64,000 nt of DNA from Metaphire vulgaris (Eukaryota; Annelida; Clitellata; Crassiclitellata; Megascolecidae): assembly GCA_018105865.1 (NCBI GenBank), contig CM030834.1, forward strand, positions 21,501,922 to 21,565,921, read 5' to 3'. Positions 45,701 to 60,755 of the stretch are shown piece by piece; the stretch's first letter is position 1; each line of letters opens with the position of its first letter. A model generated the notes under the pieces. The model saw only the letters and a program-made list of their open reading frames with translations. It searched no databases and was not told the DNA's origin. A program made the position numbers and the translations under genes.

Positions 45701-46469
45701 ATACTGTGTGACGAACGTTCTCTGTTTTCCGCAGTCTTATATCCAGACCCAGGTCTTGGGTGAGGGGGCGGATTGACTTGGTTGGAAGGGAAGATACACA
45801 GTTCGATGAAAAATTTGTGGGTTGCGCTGTGTTTTTTTTTTGGGGGGGTCCCTATGATCCTATCAGGCTTGTATAAAACACTGGTTGTTCGTCTCTTGGA
45901 CTTGAGCTGTTGTAGCTCGACGCCGTATCACGGCATTTCGAGTTTCCTCGTAATCTCTGCGCTTTCTATATGCTATAAGATTCTGCCTCTTTCTTCCTCT
46001 CTTTCTTCTTATTCTTCTCCTCCTCCTTCTCATTCTCCTCTTCCTCTACAATTTCCAAATTTTCATCTCGTTTGAACAGAGCGTAATAATGTAGCCGATC
46101 GGTCACTGAAATGACAGTCGAAATGCCCTGCATGGTACGGGCTTCGGTCCACAATAGTTGCCGAGTTCACGAGACGCGAACAACAGAGAGCGCCATATAT
46201 TGAAAAACTATCGATTATCTTCGACATCTATTTCTCATAAGAAAATATGAAGACATAAACATCCGTAAAATTATCATCTATATACGCAAAGCAAAGAAAC
46301 GGACGGACAGACAGATACGGACACAGGTATACACGAAGAGACAGACAGACAGACAGACAGACAGACGGGTACCGGCTAAAAGACGGGCACAGGTAGACAG
46401 ACAGATACGCACAACAGACAGATATAGCCTAGTCTTAGTCTAGATTTAGATAGGCTAAATTTAGATAGG

Positions 46470-46568
46470 TCTATAGATAGATAGGCTAAGCGCCCAAGAA
46501 TAAGCCGCTACTGTGGTACTATACCCGAAGGTGCTGTATAAATTCACAAGATTTTACATACTCACTTA
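46470..46568 (+). repeat. SINE-like repeat with (CTTA)-type tail, copy 3
   Basis: GCGCCCAAGAATAAGCCGC, CCCGAAGGTGCTGTATAAAT and TTCACAAGATTTTACATACT match the copies at 35540 and 43209 with about 15-20% divergence by eye. Confidence 0.65.
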
Positions 46569-46989
46569 ACCAGACAGCAAAAGTTTTAATATGATTCTGG
46601 CAAGCTGACGATTCAATGTTCAATAATTGCCGTCGAAAACTAAAGCATTATATATAGTTCTCTCTAGAAGAGTCCAGTGTTCTGTTCGATAAACTTTTAA
46701 ACAGACAATTTTTTTATTTTCTAATAAGATTAGCCTATATATGTGAAATATGTCGTCGTGGGTGAAGTAAAAGGAACTTTTCTTTTCAGCGTTTCCATCT
46801 CGGAAATCAATTTCATAATGACGCAAGCCTCGGACTGACGACGCGTTGCGTTGGCGAGCGGCGCCTCTGGCGGCAAACTGGAGAAACTTCATGCGTTTTC
46901 CTTTCCATTATGTTTGCTCGCAATATATAGGAAACTGCAAAGACGTCCTTTCAATTATTAACCTAACAGGTTCGACACCCTGCAGCAGG

Positions 46990-46990
<1 letters not shown>

Positions 46991-47062
<72 letters not shown>
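46991..47062. repeat. (TC)n array
   Basis: About 35 TC units. Confidence 0.97.
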
Positions 47063-47065
<3 letters not shown>

Positions 47066-47385
47066 ACTTTTCCATCGCGATCTTCGTCGCATTTTCCTGT
47101 TGCCTCAGCATCCCCCGTGGGGCAGTGTGCTTCCTCCTCTTTCTCATTTCGATCCCCATCTCATCCGATTCGAATTCCGTCCCCCGACCCCCCCCCTCGT
47201 CGCCCCACTGAATCCGTCGCCCATTTTGGCGCGAAAATCTCGACAAAAACGGAGGCATGCAGACGATACGTGAAACTAATTCGATCACCGACGCAACAAC
47301 AGCAGACGACCATTTCCAGGCAGAAGATGTGTCACGTGGTACAAACGCGTCACACATCGTGTGCCTTTCTTCGCCAGATGGTCCT

Positions 47386-47656
47386 CCTCCTCTTCCTCCT
47401 CCTCCTCCTCCTCCTCCTCCTCCTCTTCTTCCTCCTCCTCCTTCTTTTCGTTCGTTTCCTTCTTCGAGTCGTAACCGTATGTGCGATGCGCCGGCGGCTC
47501 GCGTTACGTCTCTTCTTCCTCGCCGGAACTCGTTTCCGATTTATGCGGCGACCGTCGCTGGCAAAATGGCGGCGACGACGAGACGCCACCTAACGACCGG
47601 AAATAAAGCGAGACAACGCACGGACGACGGCGGCGGCGGCGAGAGGTTATTGAAAA

Positions 47657-47746
<90 letters not shown>
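47386..47746. repeat. (CCT)n and (GA)n arrays flanking a GC-rich patch
   Basis: CCT units at 47386-47446 and a GA array at 47661-47746. The DNA between is GC-rich and open in several frames without a recognisable protein. Confidence 0.9.
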
Positions 47747-47748
<2 letters not shown>

Positions 47749-48060
47749 CTTCTTTTCTCGGTGAAATTGATCTGAAAGAAAAGTCGTCCTCCGGAAATTT
47801 CCGAACACGAAGACGACACGAAGACGGACGCCTTTAAATGAGACGCTGAGGACATTCATCAGGGCGTTAAATAGAAGTCACGTGGTGGTCCGTGGATCTA
47901 TAACACTGACCGCTCTGACGAGATCATTGTTGCGATCTCGAAATTACTCCGGTCAAGAATCGAAAATCGTTTCAGCCTTATAGAAAACCCAGTCCAGGCA
48001 GCATCCGAAGGCCCCTTCGCCCCCCCCCACTCCACCCCTAACGGTAAACCCGATTTCATA

Positions 48061-48337
48061 GGGGGCCATTCATAAATGACGTAACGCGATTTTGGCCGTT
48101 TTACCTCTCCCATACGTAACGCGTCGTAACAAAAAGTCAGACCCCCTAAAATATGACGCAGTGACGCGTCGACCCCCGCTCTTCTCGCCTTTCGGACAAC
48201 CTTGACAGGCAAAAAAGGTCGTAACCTAAAAAAATTTCACTGCGTTACGTCACATTCCTCGAACTCCCTCGTCGCAGATCGTAACAAATGTTTGACCTCC
48301 CTCCCTTAGGTGCGTTACGTCATTTGTGGATGTCCCC
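48061..48337. mobile_element. ISL2EU-like MITE, 277 bp
   Basis: Ends GGGGGCCATTCATAAATGAC and CATTTGTGGATGTCCCC carry an inner matched GTAACGC/GCGTTAC. TA lies on both sides (48059-48060 and 48338-48339). The GGGG start and TA duplication fit ISL2EU/Harbinger-related elements. Confidence 0.75.
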
Positions 48338-48687
48338 TAGGGACTACATGCTACTGGGAAAAGTGTCGACGCTAACACCGAAAGTCTACGTCAACGTGTC
48401 GAAAGTCGGCCGTTGAGTCTCTTCCCGGTACAAATCAAATGGTACGTTTTAAACCGATTGGTTTTCTTCTATTATTATCGCTACCAAGGTATTAATTGTT
48501 TTATTCGTCGGGTTTTGGGGGCTGAACTCCCTACTGCTGGAGACCAACCCCCCGCAGTGGATGTGGAAAATTCGTCCGTGTTATATAATTATAGAATTTA
48601 TAGCCTGACCATCACTGGTTTTTGGAAAAAACCGAGCGCTGAATTCACAGTAATTTCTCACAGACAGCAAAAATCATTTTCTTAAAG

Positions 48688-48745
48688 TCAGATAGAGATA
48701 AAGATAGAGATAAAGATAGATAAAGATAAAGATAAAGATAGAGTT
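48688..48745. repeat. (GATAAA)n short array
   Basis: Hexamer-like GATAAA and GATAGA units repeated about nine times. Confidence 0.9.
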
Positions 48746-49975
48746 GAAGATATAGAGAAGTATAGGTTTTATGTTCCAGATGACAGAATGCAGTTGATAT
48801 CTTAATGCCAGCGACGGAGTTTTAGGCCTAATTATTTTTATTTGGAGATTTCATTCAATCGTCGTTCATAAGTTCACATTATACGATTCAGTTGAATTTC
48901 CAGGCATTAAAACCAAGAAGAACAGTATCAATTTCCGACAAATGAAATTAGGATCGTCTCAGAAGCACTAATTAAAATCTTTTAAGAGACGATCTGCCAT
49001 CGGATCTTGCTTTCGGTGTAACGTAAACCTTTGCTTCAGGGCATCTGCAAACAGAGTTTCAAAAATACTGTTCTATTAGCGAAACATTGTTAGGGGAAAA
49101 AATCAAAGAAAGGAACCGTTTGAGCGGAGAACAACATTGATTAAAAATCTCATCGAAAAGCGACGTTCGACGATGAATTCTCTTTCGGATTTTCTGCCGC
49201 TGGTCGAGAGCTTTAGCATCGCCTGCCCGCCCCTCTCTCCCTCCACCCCTCCCTCCGACTACCCTGGAAACCCGTTCTAGACGTACAGTAGTAGTTTGAG
49301 AGGCTATACGCAGGGCCGACCCTACATAGGCTTTGATCGCTTATTTGTTTTCAAGAGGCGTGAAATCGAAATGGATAAATTTACTAACGACGCCGAGGGT
49401 AAGAACTCTCGTAACGCTTTCTGTTCTGCAGGATCTGCAGAGTTCCGTAAAACCGAAGGGAAGTAGGGGAGGGGGAGCAGAGTTGCAGACCTGCAGAATC
49501 ACAGGTCGATTATAGCTATAGCAATTTCTCTCAGACTATATATCATGCATACAAACGGCTGGGCTTAGATATCTAGTGAACTTAATAATAGAAAATATAG
49601 CAATGGTAATATTGTAGGGGGGAGGAGGAATCAATATTCCACAGTGTGATGCGTAATAATTATTTATATTCAGTAGAACTATGGGTCTACTGTCTGCAAT
49701 GCAAAATAGACGAATAACAACAGCAGAAGCTTGAAGTAAACGAGCGTCGACGGAGTCTCTCTCTCTCTGCTGTGCCATCGAATAGAAAATGAAGAAACCC
49801 AGAACTAATTCGAGAAATTGAGAAATGAAAGGCGCCCTTCGACTGCGCACTTTATCCGACGTTGCGACGACCTTAAGAGCCGATAATTATTAATACGCGA
49901 AAAGCCTTTGATAACACCTGGAACCCGCGTGTGTGCACCGCCACACGGAACTTAGATCCGGTGAGAACAGCGGCT

Positions 49976-49978
<3 letters not shown>

Positions 49979-50038
<60 letters not shown>

Positions 50039-50070
50039 AATCGATGGAGATAAAACGATAATAGCAGCAG

Positions 50071-50111
<41 letters not shown>
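49979..50111. repeat. (GA)n and (GTC)n arrays
   Basis: GA at 49979-50032 and GTC at 50074-50111. Confidence 0.97.
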
Positions 50112-51599
50112 AGTCATGTACCGACGCACCGTTAACACAATTTCTCCAAGGTGTCCTCTTGTAGCCGCAGAAGACTGTCGTCAAGTTGCCAAATGTCATC
50201 AGATGCGCTGCTTACGAAGACGCTGTAACAACGGAACGGTAGACATCAGAGAAGAGAGAGAGAGAGAGAGAGAGACGCTAACTGCATCATCGCTGTGAAC
50301 AATGGATGACCTTATAGCGGGGCTAAATGGCAAATGGTCGTCGGCATGCAGTTTCACGCGGTGCGAAGACTTGACAACATTTTCAATACCCCCCCCCCAA
50401 AAAAAAAAATCCAAACTCTGTCGAGTTGAAGACACTAATAGGCCTAAATGGGGCAGAGAGCGTGCTATTGTAGCTGCTGCGCAGTTGGAAAATTTGGGGC
50501 GGTTATAAAATCGACTTCATTCGCAGGTGCAACTGAGGTGTGTTGGCAAGTTGCGCCAACCGTGACTCTCGGTGCTGAAAATTGTTTTATACAACAGTAT
50601 TAACGAGTAATATTCCGTTAAAATTACTCGTAGAATGTGTTTCTTGGGGTGGGGGGGGGGAATCCTTCATACCGACAAAGACATTTCGATTAGAGAGGAC
50701 AACATAATTTGCAACAATATTAGAAATTGAAATAAATTTTAATGTTTTAGGATTAAAATTGAACTATTAAAATCATAAATAAGTGTTTGAACAGATTTCG
50801 CTGCTTAACTTAACCCGAAGACGCTAAGCTGATAGGTTACTCTGCGTATTGGCATTTGTGAAAATTTAAACTGGTTCTATATAAGTTAATTGATTGGCCT
50901 AATAACAACAAATATAATTAATTAATTATAGTACAAAGACTATAATACCAGGCGATGCAGGGCATAAATATTTTGCGTCAACTTGTTTTAGAACACCGTA
51001 GGCTGCTATCTACAACGTAGCCTCTGCGTTCTGTAGCCTTGCGCCTGGTAACGTTATCAAATATTGGAGGCATTGACGCAGATTATTACGAGCGTTTGAT
51101 CGTATGACGTAACAATGAAAGCAGGCCGTCAAAGTTTAACAGAAGAGTCGTGCTTCGTTTTTTCTTATCCCCCATTTAGATTTTAAAATAAATAAATAAA
51201 AAATATTTCTAGGTGCCATATCAAAATGTACCCATTCAACAACAAAAAATATCTGTAGGGAGTGTAGGATAAAACACGACATCACAAAACTAGTCACGGA
51301 CATTTAAATAATCCGCACGGCGGTTTGGTCTGTAAGCGAGAGCAAAAAGATTTCCCATTGACTTTTCCCGGGGGGGTAAGTGGGGGGCTCATATAAGAGG
51401 CCCTATAGACCTACGCCGACGACCGTATGATCAGCTGACAGATAGTGCCAGCGAATTAAGAAGGAGATGCGAATAATAATAATTCTAAAAGCCCGACCCT
51501 ATCTCCGCCACTCGTCTTCGTGAAAATGACGGAGATGATCCCCGCTGCAGAGGGTCAGAGGTTAAAGGTCAGAGGTGTCGTTGTTTTTCACGTTAATCA

Positions 51600-52343
51600 A
51601 AAGACTCGTCGTCGTCGTCGTCGTCGTCGTCGTTATCAGTGTCGTCATGCAGAGAAGACCGGGCAAAGATGGTGTCTGGCGACGTCGTCACCGGCGCGTC
51701 ACTCAAAGGCCGAATTTGCAATCGCCGTCGCCGCCTCCGTCAAGGCGAATGACGCAGCGGGGGTGGGGGGGAGGCGAGGGCGGCGGGGGCGGCGGCGTGA
51801 CAAAGACACGGTCCGGAACGGAAGAGAGGTCGGAAAGATCGCGGGGAATGGCCGCCCGGAGCAGCAGGAAGAGTCAATTCAACGACCGATAACGGAAGAC
51901 GAGACGACGGACAGACGGACAGACAGACAAACAAACAGACAGACAGACAGACAGAGACAGAGAGACTTGCAGACGATTGATGTCGTTATCTAAGCGCCTG
52001 CGACGTCGAATTCTAACAAAAGAACTGAAGACGCCGTTTCACGATTATCACCTCCAGTGTTAAGAGACGACGACGACGATCCCCCTCCCTTCTCTCCCTC
52101 TTCCCTCCCCTCCCCCGCCCTTACCCCTCCTTCCTCTCTTCTTCCCCGTCGGCGAAAGCATCGGTCGTCGGTCGGTCGATCGCTTCCTTCCCCGTCGCTC
52201 GCTCGTCGGCGGGTGTGGTGGTGGTGGTGGTGGTGGTGGTGGAGGAAACATTCCAATCGGATGTTCTGCCTGGAAGCGGTGCTGTGGAAACTTTTCATCT
52301 CGACACACGCAATCGAATCCACGTTTATCCGTCTGCTGCCGGT

Positions 52344-52390
<47 letters not shown>
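51600..52390. repeat. GC-rich patch with GTC, GACA, GGT and GA arrays
   Basis: GTC units at 51605-51632, GACA at 51910-51955, GGT at 52215-52242 and GA at 52347-52384 in CpG-rich DNA. The long frames on both strands are repeat-driven. Confidence 0.85.
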
Positions 52391-52392
<2 letters not shown>

Positions 52393-52655
52393 GAGGAGGG
52401 GTTGGAGGAGGGAGGGAGGGGAAGAAATCAATCGGATGGTTGTTGCGACGACGGAAGCGTTCGAATTTATTTTCCCAAAACAATTTACTTGTCGACGGGA
52501 CGTCGATTATCGCCGACAGTTGTCAGGTAGAGATTGCAAATGAACGATTAAATCGGAGTCAGTCAGTCGGTTGTCACACAGTCAGGCTCTGGTTAGACGA
52601 CAACGGCAGTGAGGAGCTTTAGGTGAGAATCGTCCCTGTTTAATTAGAGGACGAG

Positions 52656-52687
<32 letters not shown>

Positions 52688-53069
52688 GAAGTTCGCGTGT
52701 CATTTCAGCGATGAGAAACGTAAAACTTTCAGAGTTGAATTTATCAGATCATGAAAGAATTCCTGGAATGTTAACGTTACCGCGAGATAGATTTATTATT
52801 AGAATATATCTTCGTAGAAGTTGAACGGAGAAAAGAAGTCTTGTTGCACAGTTGCAGAAAATGTCTGTAGTCAAATAGATGACCACTGGAACCCCGCACC
52901 CCACCCCCGCCCCATTCAGAGATGCAGAAAGCGTACATGCACTCCAGAGAGTGTCATAAATGCCTCTACGAGCATAGGCGCTGACTTTTGGTTTTGGGTA
53001 CAGGGGCGAACTTACTTCCAGAATCCAGCCTCCGGCCCCAACTTCCATTATTTCATAAGCTGGAAAGTA

Positions 53070-53309
<240 letters not shown>

Positions 53310-53826
53310 TAAAACAGCCACTGATCATGATTTGGGACGGGCAAAGTTGCGACATTTTTGTCGGGAAAGACCGAAAAGTAGGACCCACTCCTTTTTCAGA
53401 AAGTCTGGGCTAAGACTATATAGGGCCTGTCTGTAGGCCTACACTGGAACGAAGGTGACATTGGGTGTATTCAGGTGACCGTTGGTTGCACGAATTGTTT
53501 TTTTAGTGGAGTATCGAGTCTTGAACGACAAGTAAACGATTTGCACGGTTAAATACAAACCCATTCTTCTTGTCTTCTCGTTTTGAAAATGCCTGCATAT
53601 ATATATATTGACTACTGTATAGCCTAAAGACGGTACGACTGAAATTCTTCGAATTCGATTATCTTTAATCTTTAATTAAGCAGGAAAAACTAAGAATCAA
53701 TCGACAAAAGAATTTTATGAGCAGCTCGCAACGTTCGTTTGAAATTTCTCAAAGGTCTCAAATGTCTCGTTCGAAATGAGAATAATAACAATAATTTTCA
53801 AGGGCCGATTTGGCGTTGCACCATCT

Positions 53827-53830
<4 letters not shown>

Positions 53831-53878
<48 letters not shown>
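53831..53878. repeat. (TA)n array
   Basis: About 24 TA units. Confidence 0.97.
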
Positions 53879-53882
<4 letters not shown>

Positions 53883-54955
53883 GCGTTGTTATCCAATGAT
53901 TAACCTATTAAGAGTGAATATAATATACTTGTAACGTTGATCGGCGCTGCTGTGAGTTGTGCGTTGAAATGAAATATCGTCGCAACGAATGGCGGACGGA
54001 ACCCCGGGGTGAAGGTGGAGAGGGAGGTGGTGGTGGTGGCGTTGGAGGTGGTGGCGGCGAGGGGGTCGTCGTGGTGGGGTGACCCCCGGCCGGGGTGAGT
54101 CCGTGTGAAAGCATATAGGGAGAAAACTAGTTGATTAATAATTACGCGAACGGAACGTCGCCGGCGTCCAAATCGTAAATCAGAAATCCCCGTAATTATT
54201 TCATTAACTTATCGCAATCACAAAGTGATTGTTTCATAATGTACGAATGAGAATCTCCGGGAAAGAGACGAGTGGCGGGGGGATGGGTGGGGGGTAGGGG
54301 AGAGCGCGGTGTGGGAGTAGGGGTAGGTTGGATAAATGAAATCAGAGTGTTATACGGTTCGTATTTAAGGTTAACATGCAATGCGCCCGAGCTGGTTTTT
54401 TTTAATAAGATATCAATTTCACGTTTGTACCCAAAACTTTAGATAATTATACATCAAGAACGAAACTTGCCAACTACCGCCACCCCACCCCCAAACCCTT
54501 GACGTAGGCTATTCTGACTTCTCTCCTTTTTCTTTTAAGCATCACTGTCTGTCTGTTTGTCTCACTATGTCTGCATGTGTATATGTGTGTGTTTCGTTAG
54601 CACGATTCAAACCTCAACCAAATTAGATTTATAGACTGTAATTTGTTTCTAGAAAGACCGTCGAATTCCCTGTTTAATAGAACTCAACTCGTTGCATAAC
54701 TCTCAATGACCTTTGCCAGATCTAATCTTAATCGTCCTCAAATAGATAACAGTTTTTCCATTGCGCTGCGACTATGCCAACGCGTCGTTACGATTTCCAT
54801 ACAAAATAATTCTATAATTGCTCGCAGTGTGCTTGTCTCTGGCGATTTCGAACAACTTGTCCGTTTTATTAATCGATTAAAACATTCGAGACTGTTTTGG
54901 CATGCTAACGCTAGGCTAATAAAAATTTTAAAAAATAATAATAATAGCAACAATA

Positions 54956-54957
<2 letters not shown>

Positions 54958-55046
<89 letters not shown>

Positions 55047-55047
55047 G

Positions 55048-55082
<35 letters not shown>

Positions 55083-55096
55083 GCTACCATATACTA

Positions 55097-55158
<62 letters not shown>
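54958..55158. repeat. (TAC)n array
   Basis: About 65 TAC units with two TGC variants and one ACCATAT break. Confidence 0.98.
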
Positions 55159-56502
55159 ATATGTCTTAAACAAAGAATTGCCCAGGTAATATACTACCCA
55201 GATGGGCTTTAATATTTCATTGTCCATTTTACGGTGAAAGAAACCGTCTGTGACGTGAATTTAAACACCTTCTAAGAATCGACCGTAACTTCTACACCAT
55301 GGACATCGCTTCAATATCGTGATTTTACCGGACTGCTAAGGTGTCTAGCCAGGACAGCAAAGACGATGTCCACCCCATCCTCCCACCACCACCACCACCC
55401 TCGGGCAGGGTTCAGCTGAAGAGGTTCCTCTTATGGAGCAGTCGTTCGGTCATTTGTCTGTGCGTGAATTTTTCTGGTAAAATTCGAGTTTTGGAAAATA
55501 TCGTGGAACAGGCCTTAGGCATCCGGCCCACATCTTCCTCGATTCTTGCAAATCAAATCAGAGGCACCGGAGCTGTTCTTAGTTATTACGTCATGCCGAT
55601 TCATGAATATTTAACGCTCGCCTAATGATTATTTATGAATATTCACAAATTCATCGACAACTGTCAAAAAATTAGCTCTGTTATTAAAAGTATCTATTAA
55701 CTGCCGCGTGTTTCTGCGTATTTCCAGCTGCCTAGCGTTCTAAAGTAGATTTTTTTTAAATACGGCGAATGCGCCCGCGTCTATATTCTGTCGGATCTGC
55801 ACCGCAAGGTCCGACACTGCGTCACGTGATCGGCAATCACGTGACCAGCAACCGAATGTCCATCTACGATGACCATTCGTCGCCAAGAAGAAACCTGACA
55901 AAAGGAAGACGCACGGACGACGCCATTGACGAAAGGAAACGGAAAAGGAGATGCGAAGGAAGGAAGGAATGAAGAGATGAAAGGAAGAAAGAGGAAGGAA
56001 GGGGAGGGGAGGGAGAGAAGCAGCGGCTTCAGAGACAGAGGCCGACAAGCGGAACAAAAGGCCATCATATTATACAGATGATCAGTGAACGCTGATGCGC
56101 TGGGATCATCTTGCGAGGACCGGAGGATAATTTATTGCGATGCGTATTTCCTATAAGGGAATAAAGCGCATTGGTAATGAACGGAAGAGGATAGGAGAGG
56201 GGAGGGAAGGGGAGGAACGCTCTGTGTCGAAAACAGCGCCGTCCTCCCTCGTACGGGGCGTAGGATAGACCCCCCCACCTCCACCCCACCCCATAATAGT
56301 GGCAATGAGACAAAATATGCATATTAATTATTCCGATATGCAAATGAATTGGACTTTTAAAACGGCGGAGTTCGGTTCATCTGTTTTACGGGCAAGGCGT
56401 ACACGAACCTATGAACGCCCAGCGGAGATAATGAATTCCGTATATGAACCGCGCATATAGCGTTTCCCTTCTATAAACGACGACGACGACAGCCAGAGTT
56501 TA

Positions 56503-56520
56503 TGCTCTCTCTCTCTCCGC

Positions 56521-56555
<35 letters not shown>

Positions 56556-56717
56556 CTGTCTGTCTGTCTCTCGTCTCTGTCTGTCTGTCTTTCTCTCGTC
56601 TCTGTCTGTCTGTCTCTCTTTCTGTCTCTCTGTCTCTCTCCCTTTCTGTCTCTCTGTCTCTGTCTGCCTCTCTCTCTTCCTCTCTCTCTCTCTCTTCTGT
56701 CTGTCTGTCTGTCTGTC

Positions 56718-56791
<74 letters not shown>

Positions 56792-56876
56792 ACGCGTTTA
56801 TAAAGATGCGAAGGATAACTTCTCCGAATACGCTGTACAGTATGGACCCGTTGCTGTTCTCTGCACATGCATCACA

Positions 56877-56959
<83 letters not shown>
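56503..56959. repeat. TCTC/TCTG complex array and (TC)n array
   Basis: Mixed TC and TGTC repeats at 56503-56792, including about 22 perfect TCTG units, followed by a TC array at 56883-56959. Confidence 0.97.
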
Positions 56960-56961
<2 letters not shown>

Positions 56962-57498
56962 ATCTCCGTTTCCATGGCTGGTCTGTGTGCGTTCATACTT
57001 ATCGCGCGAGTATTGTTCGCTGTGCTTCGCGAGGAGATGGCACTTAATATCAGGCACCAACCCAAACAGTCGGATCAATTGACTTTCCTAAAGTTTCCTT
57101 TGACCGACGGCAGTATTAAGCATGGTAATTCGTCTCGACATAAAATCATATCGAAACAGGCGTGTGCCTAAGATGCATCATCTACCTGTTCTTTGAGCCC
57201 TTCATCGCAGACGTTCGACGCGTATATATGTGTCAGGCGTGCATATACCTGATGAAAGAATTTTTGACGTTACAGTAAAGGATTGATTGAAATCATTCAT
57301 CTGTCACTCTTTTAAATCCGATTGCAATGTTTTGTTAAGCTTACGAAAGTTCGATAGAGATTTGAGGTAGCCTATCGTTAACACGGCGATTTTCTTAAAT
57401 GCAACGCGCAGTTCAAACTGTTGAACTATTCGCCAATATATCCGTTTTTACCGTAGATTTTTGGTTTTGTGTCATGCACGCGAGATTGTCTGCATGGC

Positions 57499-57579
57499 GG
57501 GCGCGGTGGAGCAGTGGTTAGCGCACTGGTCTGCCTGCCAATCTTGAGGTCCGCGGTTCAACTCCGCGGGCCGCGGCCC
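57499..57579 (+). repeat. tRNA-derived SINE head
   Basis: GGTGGAGCAGTGGTTAGCGC fits a tRNA box A context and GCGGTTCAACTCCGC holds a box B inside a stem. A body of about 150 bp and a GA array (57739-57778) follow. It is a SINE head rather than a working tRNA gene because the acceptor and anticodon stems do not pair well. Confidence 0.7.
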
Positions 57580-57733
57580 TGGGCGATTGAAAAATGGCTT
57601 GAAATGTCGTCAGGTTTAACTTTTAGAGCAAAACGATGCGCAAACAGGAGAAACCTATATATTGGCCGAAGAATGGTACAGGAGGGTTGCCTGAAGAGAC
57701 AAGAAGAGAGACAGACAGGGGGCAGAAAATCGG

Positions 57734-57778
<45 letters not shown>

Positions 57779-60326
57779 AATCAAAAGTACTGAAAACAAG
57801 ACGTACGTTTGTTGATTTTTACTTCACTGATATAGGTCTAATAACCAACCCTCAGACCAAAATCAGACGATTTTAATTTCTTTATAACAAGCATTCACAC
57901 ACAATTAGCAGACGAAATGATTTATGATTCCAAATTAATTATTGGACGTGCTCGCCTTAGCGCATTGGCTGTCGCCAATTATTGAAAAATTCTTTACATA
58001 CGCAACGGGTAATTTGTATAGCATGCAGTGAGTGACACTGACGCTGTCATGCCTTGGTTTTCTCCAGGTGAGAGTTAAAACAAAGACATTTGTCTTATCT
58101 GAGGGCTTTTGCGAACTTAAGATTTCAAGACAATCCTGCCATTTACTGTTTCTTAAGAGACATTAAGACTTTCAGCGATTCAAAATTGCTTGCATGTTGG
58201 ACTCAATTCGAACGAGTTTTCGTTTATATCAACTGAAGTACAGTTGAGTCTCGTTGACACGGGAATTCGATGACTGTAAAGAAAGGTGCGTGACGGCATT
58301 TACCACAGGTTTGTTTTGAAAATCAGCTCGACCAAGGTTCCAGAATAGGTTCACTTCTCAAAGCAGACACAACACACATCCCGTTTAGTCTTACTTTAAG
58401 GTTTCGGAGGAAATAATTATCTCGTCGGTTGTGCACACGAATCCCGCGAGTGCCTCCAGTCCGAATATAGGGTGGCCCGACCCAGCCCGGCCCGGCGGCC
58501 CGGCTCTGTGCATGCCCCGTTGTCCCTCGAAACTACGCTAATGGTTTTGACGGAGTCCGCCAGAGACTTATCGAGTCCGGTGCGACGGTCGAAAAATAGC
58601 TAACCTGGTCCGTGTTATCGGGATTTGACTGTAAATATGGCAGATTTGATGTCCGGCATAAATTATTTATTTCTTCTGTTCGTGCATTTTAAAACGCATA
58701 CGCGCTATTTGTCTCTGCGTACGCAAATATTTGCAGGGCAAACGCGATGCGATGGAAATCGGTCGGACCAATAAAATCAGGCCAATAAAAATTTATTCGT
58801 TTGCGTTGAGATCTTTAATTCTTTTACAAAGGCTTCTAAACACTCGTAAAATCGATCAGAAACGACTCTTAAGCCAGCATTCGCTTCGTGATGATATTAC
58901 AGATCATCTGGGATAGATATTTTATTCTCATATAGGCCCTATACGTAAACTTTTACGATTGACTTTGCTCAAATCCGAAGCACGAATAAGCACAAGTACT
59001 TTTTAAAAACTCTGAACTTTTAACTCTTACGAAAGCGACCTATAAACTACCATGGTCGGCAGCCATTCGAAGCTATATATAGAAGTCTATTTGAAATGCG
59101 AAAAATATCAGGCCAACAGTTGCGCTACAAAATGGATCCGCTGTGAGCGCAGGGGCTAATCTTATGTACCCCCCTCCCCCAATGTACTAGGCGTAATTCT
59201 GTAAACCCATTTGAGCGAAGAACACTTTTGTATTTTATTTAGGCGCGTCGTAACGCGGTCGTCAAAGAAACTTCTAAAAGATTTTACAGCGCTATTTAGG
59301 CGTACATTAAATAGTGCAACAGCTCTGCAACGGACTTTTCGTCTCTTTACGACTCTTTGTACGATTTGTTCTTATTCTAAAACAAGCGACTCAAGATAGG
59401 ATTTTGGACTTTCTTATCAACGCGGAATATAAGCCTATACAAGTGACAGAGCCATTGAATGTCCACCAGAATTTAACAAACGGCACCATTCACCATTTTA
59501 ATCGCTTTCAAAATAAACGTTAGCGGTCGTAAAGTCTGATGCTATGCACACGCATACAACCAGCACGTTCAAAGCCGTTAGTTTGACCTAGCATTCAAAA
59601 GGAAACAATAGGAAAACTCAGAAACAATGAATGAATGATAAGCAAAATTAATAATCGGTCTCATGCATACAAAGCCCGGAAAGTAAAAATCTATTCGCAG
59701 AAGACTTTTCTTCTCGATTGATGTCTGTCCCTTTTCTCAAATCTGTCAATCCAAAGCTACTGAGCTCATAAATATAAACGTGCTCGATAAAATTCTGGGT
59801 TTTGAAAGTCACTATACAATCAGATCGTATTATGATGCGAAAGAATACGAATGTGAAACAAATTTATCAGACAGAGAGTATATATATATATATATATATA
59901 CGTATCGTCGGAACGTAGGTCTAATACAGTGAAACCCGCTTAATAGCATAGGTGCCGTGCAAGCCTTGCTTATGCGATTAACTGGGCTATGCAAATAGCC
60001 GAGACGTCTGATACACAAAACACTGGTTTGGGTTTTTATGTTGTTATGCGATTATATATGCGGGTTATGCAATTAAGCGGTATGCGATTAAGCGGGATCC
60101 ACTGTATACGAGAAAATGAAGATCAGAATTCATATTTCGGCACCTATGTGTTCCACTCAAAAGGGTCAAGATATCCAAAGCCCAAAAATCCATATTGAAA
60201 AAGAGAAGTTTCGCCTGTGCTTCAATAAAACTCTTTCATTATTATTGTCTTCGTATCGAAATATTTCCAGAATCGGAAATCAAAACCATGCACTGGTCAG
60301 ATGCACAGAAGGCAAACGGATACCCA

Positions 60327-60330
<4 letters not shown>

Positions 60331-60396
<66 letters not shown>
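60331..60396. repeat. (TA)n array
   Basis: About 33 TA units. Confidence 0.97.
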
Positions 60397-60398
<2 letters not shown>

Positions 60399-60669
60399 CA
60401 GTCCGCGTGTCCGTAAACGCTAAAACTCAGCGCCTCTTGGTTTTCGAATTCAATTCCGATTGAAGTCGATGACAAAGAACAGAGAACATATGACCGCGCG
60501 AAGCAACTGTGAAATGGAAATAGGACGCCGGGCATAAAACGTAAAGAGTTCTCTTGGCGAAATGTAAAATTAAAATATTAAAATTTTATTGACGCGACGA
60601 AAATTAATTTCTGCTATGCGATTTCAATTGGTAATCAGACCTCTCTTGTATGTATGCATGTATGAAAAT

Positions 60670-60670
<1 letters not shown>

Positions 60671-60721
<51 letters not shown>

Positions 60722-60755
60722 AATTGTACCATTTCTGTCCGCGCTAACAAGTTCC

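Noticed and set aside
48413..48685. 90-codon plus-strand frame
   Set aside because: No recognisable domain, and the surrounding DNA looks intronic.
55341..55625. 94-codon plus-strand frame
   Set aside because: Protein-like in parts, but no homology, no paired splice sites and no start context; treated as chance.
57499..57579. Functional tRNA gene
   Set aside because: Box A and B are present, but the acceptor and anticodon stems do not form and a SINE body follows.
57469..57876. 135-codon plus-strand open frame
   Set aside because: It reads through a tRNA-derived SINE and a GA array; no protein domain.
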